64,000 nt of DNA from Prochilodus magdalenae (taxonomy: Eukaryota; Chordata; Actinopteri; Characiformes; Prochilodontidae): the NCBI GenBank assembly GCA_024036415.1, contig JAMWET010003919.1, forward strand, positions 186,001 to 250,000, written 5' to 3'. Positions 1 through 55,873 of this stretch are shown piece after piece (positions within the stretch are counted from its first letter, which is position 1; the number at the start of each line of letters is the position of its first letter). The notes under the pieces were generated by a model that was not told where the DNA came from, did not search any database, and was given only the letters and a program-made list of their open reading frames with translations. The translations under genes were made by a program, and so were the position numbers.

Positions 1-3000
1 ATTTCTCTGGAAAAATTCTAGCAGGATACATCAGCCCTGATTTTGATCCAGCTGATGAAAAACATACAGCTGTGGATGCACTTTAGATTAGTACTGGGTC
101 TGCACAAATATTTCTCAGTTCTAGCAACTGTCCACTTCCCTTGATTGTGAAGACGCTTTTGCTGAGTTTGATCCATCAGCTTGTTCAGTTTTATGCATGT
201 GTGCTACTGAAAGCTCACAAGGCCTAAAATGCTTCATTTCACCAGGCTAGTAAAACCATCAACATGTTTAGATGCTTTTATAGGGGATTCTTGTCTTTGT
301 ACCTAAAATGTGAGTGCTAATATTCCTATTACTCCACTAGTATTATTTATAATGAAAAACATTCAAGAAATATAAAGCACTTACTTACCATCTGAGATCC
401 TCATCCAAAATGTCCCACCAACAAAGCACTAAAAGAACAACGCCAGCAGCCGTTAATTCCCCATGAAATTGAGTTTAATAGATTGTTAAAAATAAGGCTA
501 TGATGCTGTTTTAGCAAACATTGAACAGGAAAAACCACAGTAATGACAAGCTGTGACAACCACAGCACATCCTGTGAGATTTAAAGGGGAATTCCACCAA
601 TCTTTTAACATTTCAACATTAATTACACGGCGGAGATGTAAACAAAGTCGTTCAGAGTTTAACGTGAAATGCTGTCTTCTACAAAAATGAAGAATCAAGA
701 GTTATTTACAGTGGCAGTGATACCTTCAGCTTTAGGCCTAAATACAATTCAATACATTGAATGTGGATAGGTACATGCAGCGTATCATCCAACAAAATAG
801 CCCTCAAAAATATGTGTTTGGAGAATCTAGTGTTTTACCGTTGTCCACATTACATCTCCAACTGAGAAAACGCAAGCAGGACATACTAGGCTTAATAATA
901 AATAGTGGGCTTATATAAAATAAGCTAAAAATGCTACAGTATTTTAACTACAGTACACGTCACCATACGTCCTCAACAGCAAACGGTGTCGTCTTACAAT
1001 GAACATTATTTTTTAGTAATACTTCGAACTTGCTCAGTTGCTTGTTGATGCCAATCTAAAACAAACTGACTACGGATGGTGTTAGCATGCTCTAAGGGAC
1101 TTTTTCTGTATATTGCACATTTAATAGCATCCCATGTTTTCAAAGGGCACCAAACCTGTAATACAGTCAATATTTATCACTATTTCTAATTTTCATTAAC
1201 ATCAAACATATATCTTAGGTCACTTTGTTCATGTTTAATCTTTTTCTAGAACAACTGAGAGTAACATATCCAACTAAAAATGTGTTCATGGCCATTTCCA
1301 CATTGCTTTAGAAAGTATAATGGTTCCTATCACCACCACTGTAAATAAAAAATCTCATCAAGTCCACAGTGTTCTCAACAGCAAAGCGTTACACATCAAA
1401 GCTCTCAGAATGACGTTTACATCTGAACGTCTGAATTACACTGAAATTTTGAAATACTGATGGAATTCTCCCTCAAGGGATCAAGTAACCATCCGCGCAT
1501 ATGCATACACACGCACATTCATTTGCAGCTACTGGAGCTTCAGTACAGTTCTACACCATTCACCCAAACAAACACACACCCACACATCCACCCAAAAAGG
1601 TGGCAATAAACAGGGATTTGAACAAATACGCTGCTGTGTCCTTTTAAAAAACATGCATAGCTTAGTACAATGAATGTGATTTTTCCAGATGATCCACACA
1701 GAGGTTATTCTGTATAGCCTACCTACTTCAGTCCATGATGTAACAACCAGTATTAATGTGATTCCTTCACAATGTCTGCGAGAACACACCACACAAATCG
1801 CTTCTGAGTGTGTCTGACGTCACACAAGTTATGTCAAACTAATATAATTCTCATGTATAAAGTTACATTCTGAACCACAAAGTTCATTATGAAAAATAAA
1901 TACTGGAATGGCAATACCGACGATATGAATATTCCCTTTCTGAGTTGGAATAAAAACAAAACTAGACCACCTGCAAGCCAGTTATTTTTTTCTTCTTCTT
2001 CTTTGAATACAAAAAAAATCCCCAAAACATTGGCCCCATCCGGCATTCATTTACAAACAACACCAAAGAAATATATAGCGTCTCACATACATAGTGTACA
2101 AAACCAGCAAAGGAATGAGAATACCAACATACCGACTGGTCTCAGTGTCCCAGACTGTACACGTAAACACTCAAGTCAGGACAAAGACGAATGGGAAACA
2201 AAAACTTAGCACTTGGAAACAAACTATGTAAGGTGCAACACAAACAGATTATTAATAAAATCCCTGTCAAGAAAAAAAGCAGTCCTATAAAAAATTTGAT
2301 CTGATTTTTTTGTAGAGAAAAAAATGCTGCCTAGGGCAAAATGCAAGTGACTATATTCAGGCTGTTAAGCATTTGTTCTTAGTTCTACAGTTCCTTTGGT
2401 AACAGGGTAGTCCCTTTCAAATAACATAAAAGACATCACATGTTGGTCTTAGAGTAGGTGTAGGTGGTTACTATTTTAAAGTGCCAGCAAGCTAGCTCTA
2501 GCATAAAGGTGCTAACACGCTAGACGGACTCTAGAGCTAGGGCTTTGACAAATGACATACTTGACTCTTCCATGCAGGCAAGAAAACACATCTAGAACAT
2601 GACCCCTAGACATGCCTACACACCACGCCTTTAGTGCTAGGATAATACAAACAGGAATCCATGCCACAATCAGCTTCCTGGCGCTCTAGAAACATATATC
2701 ACAACACAGTCCCGCTGCATGTAATCCATAGCTCCATAAGGTGGCCCTGTCTTGCAGAATGCCTATCCAAACAAAACACGACATACAAATTCAACCTGCA
2801 ATATAATCCCTTATACAGTATAATGTGTGGTAATACACTTAGTCATGGTGTAAACTAAAAATGTTCCTTCTCTCCTCTGAGCCCTGTGTTTCAGTACTCC
2901 AGTAGTGTACTGCTCATTTTCTGGACAGGTCCTGGACGGATTCATCTGTGCCCTTCAATATTCCCTGCCATTTTCTCCTCTTTTCTGGTCCCTTCATGCC

Positions 3001-3209
3001 TTGTCGTAAACAAATGCCAGATTCATAAAAAACGGATAAACCTTAGATAACTTGTAAAACAGAAATCACGTATGATGTGAGATGCTGAAACGTGTCTAAA
3101 AATAGGAATCATAATAACAATAGAGAAATCAACACATGTAACGGAGGCCCATGTAGGATCACTTGAGGAGGTGGAGCTCTCTGTTGAACCTGAGGCAGTG
3201 ATTGGACGG
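1..3209 (-). other. spag9: spag9 3' untranslated region and downstream DNA
   Basis: No exon of another gene is seen here. The part next to 3,210 must be the spag9 3' UTR; its length is unknown. On the minus strand I find no AATAAA, only ATTAAA at 1,120-1,125 and 474-479 as possible poly(A) signals. One copy of the repeat core described at 58,835 lies at 1,321-1,345. Several small open frames here have no recognisable similarity. Confidence 0.5.
1321..1345. repeat. foldback-family core copy
   Basis: TGGTTCCTATCACCACCACT is the complement of the GGTGGTGATAGGAACCA core of the family at 58,835. Confidence 0.6.
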
Positions 3210-48730
<45,521 letters not shown>

Positions 48731-49080
48731 TTTCCCTCCTTTCCCTTCCCGCTGACGTGCCCTAGATTTCGACCTCCCTACAGCTCCCCGTGTATTGTCG
48801 CTGTAAACAGTGTGAGGGTTCAGTAAGAACGGCCTCGGCTGCTCCTCGGTTCCTTGGTGCCTCCGTGTTCTGCTACGTGGTGTTTTTCCGCCGTCTCCCC
48901 TTCTCTCTCTTTCACTCCCTCTCTCTTCCTCTCTCTCCTCTTCACAGCGGCCGAGTTGTTGACCAGACCAGCGCGTGGTGACGTCACGTTCTCCTCAGCG
49001 GGACTGGGACTGCTCCGCCGTTCACCGCTGAAGTTAAAGCTCGCACCAGCCTCTGTTTATAGTCTACAGTAGTGAAGTAA
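48731..49080 (-). promoter_or_regulatory. spag9: spag9 5' UTR and CpG-rich promoter
   Basis: The 350 bp upstream of the spag9 start are rich in C, G and CpG, unlike the AT-rich surroundings, and contain pyrimidine tracts (CTCTCTCTTTC). No TATA box is evident. This fits a housekeeping CpG promoter; transcription start sites are not defined by sequence. Confidence 0.6.
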
Positions 49081-49348
49081 AGTGACGTTATGGATACTGA
49101 TATTATTAATATATAATGTGTTTGAGTAACCATGATGTTATAACAACACTGAACCTCAGTCTATGTGACGTTTCGTAACGTATCGCCCAGCTGACAGAGT
49201 GACACCGGCAATGTAAGCATTAGGACGTTGCATTGATTTAAAGGGGTACTCCACCCAAATTTCAAAATCAAAGCCCAGGTCCGTGGTGGAGATTAGAAAA
49301 TAACTTTTGGATTGTTTAACTGTGACATGAAACAAATATATATATATA

Positions 49349-50562
49349 TGGACAATTATGTGCATCCAAGTTTGTGAGAACAGTATTGGGGAAGGGCACA
49401 AAGAAAGGTTCGTTAATGGTTGGGGGAATTAAAGAACTTGACTGGCCCTCAGAGAGCCCTGACCTTAACCCTACTGAACACCTTTGAGAATTAGATCAGA
49501 GACTGCGAGCCAGGCCTTCTCATCCAATATCAGTGTCTGACCTCACAAATGTTCTTCTGGATAAGTGGGGGAGCTATCTTTGTGGTGTTCTGCATCCCGC
49601 CATGCACCACAGACTCACCAGGTTCTTTTGCTTCAGCCATACAAAAAGGTGGCAGCCGACTCTGAGTATAATCATGTGTATAGTGATTGTAGTTTAGTGA
49701 TTGTTTTCATCAGAATGAGCCTTAGAAAGTTAAAATATACAAGTCTGAGGATTAATAAAGAATGGACATGCCTTAGAGCTTCAGTTTTAGAGCCAAACAG
49801 CCATGGGTAGCTAACAGCTAGGCTAAACATATTTCAGGTGAACTGGGCAGTGTAAGCAGCAGCTAGCTCTAAACAGTGGATACACTATTAACAGGACTGT
49901 GATAAATGTGAGGTAACTGGTTATATGACTGTATTAGTATACTACATTGTAGGTCAAAACTTGTTACTGTGCTGTGTACTACACACAGGGGCCAGTATGC
50001 AGTACATACTACTGTGGAGGTAGTGTATCATTTTAAATAGAGAAATAGAGTATATATATATATATATACACACATACATATATACATACATACATACATA
50101 TGTATATATATACATGCATATATATAATCTCTAAGGCATGTCCATTCTTTATTAATACTCAGACTTGTATATTTTAACTTTCTAAGGCTCATTCTGATGA
50201 AAACAATCACTAAACTACAATCACTATACACATGATTATACTCAGAGTCGGCTGCCACCTTTTTGTATGGCTGAAGCAAAAGAACCTGGTGAGTCTGTGG
50301 TGCATGGCGGGATGCAGAACACCACAAAGATAGCTCCCCCACTTATCCAGAAGAACATTTGTGAGGTCAGACACAGATATTGGATGAGAAGTCCTGGCTC
50401 GCAGTCTCTGATCTAGTTCTCAAAGGTGTTCAGTAGGGTTAAGGTCAGGGCTCTCTGAGGGCCAGTTAAGTTCTTTAATTCCCACAACCATGTCTTAACG
50501 AACCTTTCTTTGTGCACTTCCCCAATACTGTTCTCACAAACTTGGATGCACATAATTGTCCA
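49349..50562. repeat. long inverted repeat (430-bp arms) made of Tc1 sequence
   Basis: The left arm (49,349-49,778) and right arm (50,129-50,562) are close inverted copies; a 61-codon open stretch is identical in translation in both, apart from its tail. The spacer is about 350 bp and includes TA/CATA simple repeats at 50,049-50,125. Part of each arm encodes a decayed Tc1 transposase C-terminus (sense DWPSESPDLNPTEHL, the third catalytic acidic region). The rest of the arms is not recognised. It lies between the spag9 promoter and ldaf1. Confidence 0.85.
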
Positions 50563-51200
50563 AATTGTCTTGGTCTGCTAAAGCATTAATATTTGCTCCA
50601 CTGGAACTAAGACCAACCTCTGAAAAACAATCTCACATAGCATTATCCTTCCTTCATCAAACTTTACTGTCAGAGCAATGCAGTCAGTTAGACATTCACC
50701 AATCCCAGACTCATCCATCACACTGTTAGATTGAATTCATCAGTCTACCCAACACGTTTTGACTACTCAAGAGTCCAGTGCTGGCAGTTTACACCACTCC
50801 ATCTGACGCTTGGTGTAAGGGTTGCCGGAGGAGGTTTAACACTCTGCAGTTATTGAATCAGCAGAGTCTAGGCAACTGGCACTATGCCTCAGCACTCGCC
50901 AGTGGGTCGACCCCACGCTGTAACTTAACAAGTTGCTTTTTAAACTCTTTCATTTTTCAGTAATACCACTCAAAGCTGATCATGAAATAGCTAGGAGGGA
51001 AGTAATTTCACTTGTTGCAACCGTGACATTCTGTTACAGTAGAATTTGGTGAGCTCTTAGATTCTCTCCATTCTTTCACAAATGTTTGTAAAGACAGACT
51101 GCACAGATAGTGCTTGATTTTATATGCATGTGGTGACAGGACTAAATGAAGCACCTCAATTTAATTATTGATAATTGTGTCCCCATACTTTTGTCCTTCC
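50563..51200 (-). mobile_element. degenerate Tc1/mariner remnant
   Basis: Continues outward from the right inverted-repeat arm. The minus strand starts with GACAAAAGTATGGGGACAC (near 51,197), a terminus typical of a widespread fish Tc1 family, followed by sequence like the transposase 5' half, riddled with stops. With the arm it makes one nearly full-length dead element. Confidence 0.75.
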
Positions 51201-51845
51201 CAGTAACTCCTTATTATTACTACTTTGGGTTTCAGCAGGAATGATGGATGTATAAGAGTCTACACGTTTTGGTATATATCGTGTATTTTAGGTAAAAAGT
51301 AAACTGAGGTTGTTATGGCTATATTAAAATCCGGTTTTAATGGATTTATACCTATTCTGCCTCCCAAGCATGTTGCTGTTTGAAGGTGATACAGTAGGCG
51401 GCGCACTTTAAGCATGTAAGCCGTCAGAACGCCTTAAATTAACACGCATCACAGTGTTGGAATACCTGGCAACCCTGTATCAAGTTTAGTGAGAAACACT
51501 ATCGCCTCGTTCGGATTGACAGGTATCTGAATAATTTTGCTCTTTAAAACAAAAGCAGTATGTAGTCATGGCTGGTGTTTTGGTAACGCTGAAGCCCAGT
51601 TGTGGTTATAACGCCACGCTGGTTAGCTTAAGAGCTAAAGTTAGTCATGACTCCTTTTTCTGGATTAAGCTGTTGCTGTGGAGTCCGAATTTGGTTAGGC
51701 AGGTACGACTGACGTCTTTATTCGGTCAACATGACCGTATGGTCATTGTATCTAAAAATGAATAGCTGGAAATCGTATTAAGCTCTGTAGGAAACTCCCT
51801 GTAGTCTCAGGTGCTGAGGCGAAGCAGCTCAGCCCACAAGCAGCC

Positions 51846-51868
51846 ATGAAAACTTCCTTACAGTCCTC
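51846..51868 (+). CDS. ldaf1: ldaf1 putative first coding exon
   Basis: AGCCATGA context, seven codons and a phase-2 donor TC|GTACAT that fits exon 2. The evidence is weak and another upstream exon may hold the real start. Confidence 0.35.
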
Positions 51869-54399
51869 GTACATGCCATTTACCTGTACCTGTAATGAGT
51901 TTGTATGCTCTGCTGTTTTAACTTTGTTGAATGTAACTGGCAAACCTTCGTTGTCTGTTTTGCCCTTGCCCCCTCAGCCAAGGTGGGTGTAGGATCTCCC
52001 ACCGTGGCAATGAACCTGTACTTCCAACGGGGACGCTGGAGCTCCAGGCAAATCCATTCATACCAGTGATGAAGGATACAGACTATGATCCTAAGGTGAG
52101 ATAATCTCATAGGCTCAGCGGACGCTTTTCTGTCACCTACCTCCTCGTGATATTCTTTTCTCTGTGTTTCAGGTTGCAGAGCTCTTGAATACTAAGGTGG
52201 GAAAGTACCTCACCGAGCATCCTTTCTTGGCTCTGGTTCTTCTGGTGTTTGGTCTAACAGCCTCAGTGCCCATTGGACTTTTCCTGGCATTTGCTGCTGT
52301 TACATTCATCAGTGTTGCTGTATGCTTCATCTTCGTTGAGAGTGAGTAAGGCACGTAGACAGGAATGTAAGCAAGCTCTTGCGGGTCATGAAATGAAAAT
52401 GATATTAATATAATATAATTAATATAAATCAAACAAATGTGACTTACGACTGCCACGGCAAAGCAAGCTTGTGTTCTAGTGTGGGATAAATATATTTTTA
52501 TCATAGCTCTTCAAACATGTATCTCCCCATGTTTACTGTTGTTCCCATGCAGTTTTCCTGTTGATGATAGGAGGGACCACCTTGCTGTGTGTCCTCTTCT
52601 GCCTTGGTGTGGTGTCCTTCTGGGTCTGCTGTGCACTGAGTGCCCTGTACATCATTATTTCTCAAGTGCTAAACTTCTCTTTCATTCGTAGGTACAGTAT
52701 CTCCCCTGTCTGAAGGTCACATTCACACCACACCATGTTTACACAGCATCATATCGTTGACAAATGCCCTGTTAATGCTTATGCTCCTGACAGTTGAAAT
52801 AGAATAGCCACCAGTCAGCTTTTCATAATGCTAATCGACGGATATTCAGTTGAATTGATAGAAGCAGTAGTATTATTGACTGAACCATGCGTTCAGTTTT
52901 GTCCATTTTCTATTTCCCTTGATAGAATGCCTGAAAACATCTCAGCTGGAGACATGGAGACCAAAAAAACAGAGTGGTAACGAAATATGCACAGTATATG
53001 TACATGGATGTCTGTGAGAATGCCTCTCATTCCCTCCTACGCAAAACTCCGGTAAACGAAAGGGTCATTGGGCTTCATTTACCAATAGCTCCCTAATCTT
53101 TTCTTAATCGTGTTATTCAAAAAGGCCCTAATACCTACAGTGTATGTCAGGTTAATGACGTGATTCTATTGTTATATTGCTAAATGCCAGAATCTTGGTA
53201 AAACATGCACAAGTGGGTTTTAAGAAGAGATTTTTTATTAGGAGTTGTTGGTAAATAAGGCCCTTTAGTAACAGATACACCAAACTGCACTTAATAAAGG
53301 GACAAGGTTTTTAAACGCTCTGGTCAAATATATCTAATGGTTGGTCCTTGTTGGGTATGTTGTCGGGACAAACCAATCCTGTATCTTTAAAATGGTAACT
53401 TTACAGCAGAAGGCAAAACCCTTCTTAGGTTTGAGTTCTATTAAAACAGAAAATATTTCCACGTAATGTTTTGACCATATCTGTTTATTAACTTTGTTCA
53501 AAGAATGGGAGATGTCCCCAGATTATCACTTGAATGGACTACACTAAATTCATTACGTACTGCTACACAGAACATTTTCCTCACACTGACTCCATCTGTC
53601 AATGCCAGTTGCATGCATTACCTCTAAAGACAACGGAATAGAAATGGAAAGGCGACGCAACTTTCGTACAAATGTCGGGGTGCCTTTGTTCAAAACTATA
53701 AAGTATTCTATGAGCTTACTTTGATTTAACAAACAAATATGGTCCTACAAAAACTTCTACTTACAGTCACTCCTGCAAGCCAGGGCAGCTATAAAAAGGA
53801 TGCGCTAAGTACTGCATTACCCAATATTGCATCATACTCTCACAGTCCCACGCTTTTGATGTTTTGCACTCTGAAATGCTGTGGTCATTAATACTGTCAG
53901 CATCATTTCAGCAAATAGCACTCAAATTGCCAAAACTCATGTTGTGACAGAATATTGGACTTCGGCTGATAAGAGAACAAAGATCCATGTGGCATGACGT
54001 TACAGGTCAAAACATAGTTTGAGCTTGAGATTGTGTGTGTATACACATATATGCTCAAAAGAATAACTACCCAGAAGGAAGTGTTGGAGTGCTGTGCTAT
54101 TAGGAAGGAAGATAAAGGACTAGGAACAATAAATGATGATAAATTTAGCATGTTTGTAATATTATTAAGCTACACATACAGATGTAGTATCTCTCAGTAT
54201 GGCACCAGGCCACCATGTTTGTTAAGCAAACAGTTGGGTACAGCAATCAGTCCCGTCTCCACTTGCCTTACATTTACAAAGTGTGAAAGTTAAATATTTT
54301 GCATGTCTCACAATATTAAACACACCTAACAAGATTCATTCCTGTCTTCTTTTTAGGTGCAACTGTTCTTTTGATGATGAGTGTAGAAATGAGACATAG
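51846..54399 (+). CDS. ldaf1: LDAF1/promethin-like lipid droplet assembly factor
   Basis: LDAF1 (TMEM159, promethin) is an ER membrane protein that joins seipin to mark sites of lipid droplet formation. Exons 3 and 4 encode a charged KVGKYLTEHPF and two paired hydrophobic hairpins, as in human VGQYLDSHPFLAFTLLVF, then a short polar tail. Proposed exons: 51,846-51,868 (doubtful), 51,978-52,095, 52,173-52,341, 52,553-52,691, 52,926-52,976, 54,357-54,399; phases all join, giving about 180 residues against 161 in human. The start is uncertain: the ATG at 51,846 has a good Kozak context but needs a weak GTACAT donor; the first in-frame ATG otherwise is 52,069. The tail exons are supported only by splice sites and phase. 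A non-coding first exon ending near 51,521 (GACAG|GTATCT) is possible. Confidence 0.78.
51978..52095 (+). CDS. ldaf1: ldaf1 exon 2
   Basis: CCCCCTCAG acceptor; open in the frame that reaches exon 3 in phase 0 (LELQANPFIPVMKDTDYDPK at the end), with AAG|GTGAGA donor. It aligns loosely to human LQELQKKLSLLIDSFQNNSK. Confidence 0.65.
52173..52341 (+). CDS. ldaf1: ldaf1 exon 3 (first hydrophobic hairpin)
   Basis: TGTGTTTCAG acceptor, A|GTGAGT donor. Encodes VAELLNTKVGKYLTEHPFLA followed by about 40 mostly hydrophobic residues with a central Pro-Ile-Gly turn (ASVPIGLF, human SAVPVGFF). Confidence 0.9.
52553..52691 (+). CDS. ldaf1: ldaf1 exon 4 (second hydrophobic hairpin)
   Basis: CCATGCAG acceptor; encodes IFLLMIGGTTLLCVLFCLGV and then VSFWVCCALSALYIIISQVL. 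Human has GLVISVGGFSLLCILCGLGFVSLA here. Ends phase 2 at AG|GTACAG. Confidence 0.88.
52926..52976 (+). CDS. ldaf1: ldaf1 exon 5 (tail)
   Basis: TTGATAG acceptor, TG|GTAACG donor, phase 2 at both ends, encoding MPENISAGDMETKKTE: a polar cytosolic tail. Similarity to the human tail is not evident. Confidence 0.6.
52977..54356 (+). other. ldaf1 intron 5
   Basis: AT-rich intron with a Tc1 terminal fragment at 54,053-54,150. Nothing else is recognised. Confidence 0.5.
54053..54150 (-). mobile_element. solo Tc1-type terminus
   Basis: The plus-strand text AAAAGAATAACTACCCAGAA and the following 80 bp match the complement of the right end of the Tc1 remnant at 61,566-61,665. Only this end is present, so it is a terminal fragment or decayed copy of the same family. 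Confidence 0.7.
54357..54399 (+). CDS. ldaf1: ldaf1 exon 6 and stop codon
   Basis: CTTCTTTTTAG is a strong acceptor; the exon reads CNCSFDDECRNET and TAG. Accepted by phase and splice signal only. Confidence 0.55.
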
Positions 54400-54721
54400 G
54401 AAACTGGTTGTGTGACTGACAAAGCTGCAGTACAGATTTAACTAAGCACTATAACCTTACATGTCTTTATATATACAGTGTAAGGAACTCTTAAACTTTG
54501 GTATTTAAAATGATATAAAATTGCAGAAGAATATAAAGTTTTTAGTTACTGTGTTACTGCTGTTAGCTGGAAAGCAGTGATGCAAACCGTACCTAAAATG
54601 CATGTTTCAGAGGTCAGATGATTTAGATGTTTAATGCACTAATTTCTAAATAATGTAGGAAATTCTTATCTGTTCAAAGACCAGAATGAAAAGCAAAAAC
54701 AGAACAATGGCCTGTAAAATT

Positions 54722-54727
54722 TTTATT
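54722..54727 (-). terminator. kdelr2: candidate kdelr2 poly(A) signal
   Basis: TTTATT on the plus strand is AATAAA on the kdelr2 strand. A second one lies at 55,018-55,023. Either would place the kdelr2 3' end inside the region transcribed by ldaf1. Confidence 0.4.
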
Positions 54728-55362
54728 GGAGGTGGTAATATGTAAAAACAAAACCAAAAAAAAAAAAGAAAATCCTACAGGAATGACTCAAGTCAGGGGA
54801 AAATATTTAGGATGTAGAACCTATAAATGAATATTTTAAGGAACTAAAAAAAATGCAGTTCTAAGAAAGCCATATACACACACACTCCAGCTTCTGAGTA
54901 TTGGTAACATTGCACACCATGTTAAATTCCATGGGCGATAAATTACTGCATGAACAACAAATATTTAGTTGCAGGACACTACTGTCGATATCATCTTAGT
55001 ATGTGTTGTGCATGTTGTTTATTACATCATGACCACTGATGAAAGACTACATCCTTAAGAGAGATACAAAACCCACAGTAATTTGGAGCCAATACATAAA
55101 GAAAACAAACTATCAGTGCTGAATGAATCGGCAGTACAAAACATCCTCACATTCTCCTCTTTACACACAGTTTAACACATTTACAAAGGGGCATCTCTGC
55201 TTATGTACTGTACACAGGGTGGCTGAAATAAGGCAATGTGTGGATTTATGAAACACATGGAAACTTGTCTAAACCCAATCATCCATTTCCAGTTATACTG
55301 AAAAGTCACTGGAATCTAAACTTATCATTCATTTCATGTTTGAGTTGTTATTCGGATTGAAA

Positions 55363-55368
55363 AATAAA
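55363..55368 (+). terminator. ldaf1: candidate ldaf1 poly(A) signal
   Basis: AATAAA followed within 40 bp by TG-rich sequence (CGTGCTCTGTG, TATTGTTCTGTGG). If used, the ldaf1 3' UTR is about 1 kb. Confidence 0.45.
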
Positions 55369-55838
55369 GACGTGCTCTGTGATTTAAAACAACCGTATGT
55401 ATTGTTCTGTGGTTCAGTAAAATGTGTCTCAGGCCAAGATTTAACACTTTTGGAAACATCAGACGTCATGTCATGAGTATTCAACAGTACATGTAATAAG
55501 CAGAGCATGTAGGATTTTCATTTTTTAATTGAGTCAATTTGGAGCTTCATCCTGTAGTACTCACATAGAAAAGGTTGAATGTTTTTGTTGTGTTTTTTTT
55601 TTCTTTTTAACAGCACTAAAAAGGTATAGCAAGATGCTGAAAACAAAACTTCGGTTGCCAGATCCAAGAGAAATCCTCATTGCAGTTCATGGTGCCTGTT
55701 CATTTTTATCCAGGTGACATTTCACAAAAACAGCAACAGTTTCACATACGCGTTCTGTCTTCGGCGTCTTGCTGTGGCATTACTTGCCCATGCCCCCTGT
55801 GAGTCTGAATGGTGACACAGGTCTCTGTTCTTTGGCAC

Positions 55839-55873
55839 TTACGCTGGCAGGCTCAGCTTCTTTCCTTTTAGCA
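55839..55873 (-). CDS. kdelr2: kdelr2 exon 5 and stop codon
   Basis: [11 protein letters not shown] and TAA, the cytosolic COPI-sorting tail. Confidence 0.95.

Larger units (their letters stand above)
54400..55838. other. ldaf1 and kdelr2 3' UTRs, tail to tail
   Basis: Non-coding interval between the ldaf1 stop and the kdelr2 stop. It holds the 3' UTRs of both genes, with candidate poly(A) signals of each on opposite strands. No further gene is seen. Confidence 0.55.

Noticed and set aside
49565..49810. Open frame beginning MGELSLWCSASRHAPQ, repeated almost unchanged on the minus strand at 50,028-50,342
   Set aside because: The identity follows from the inverted repeat. It has no splice context, no known domain, and overlaps Tc1-derived sequence.
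51568..51765. 65-codon plus-strand open frame upstream of ldaf1 exon 2
   Set aside because: No similarity; it cannot join exon 2 in the needed phase at a visible donor.
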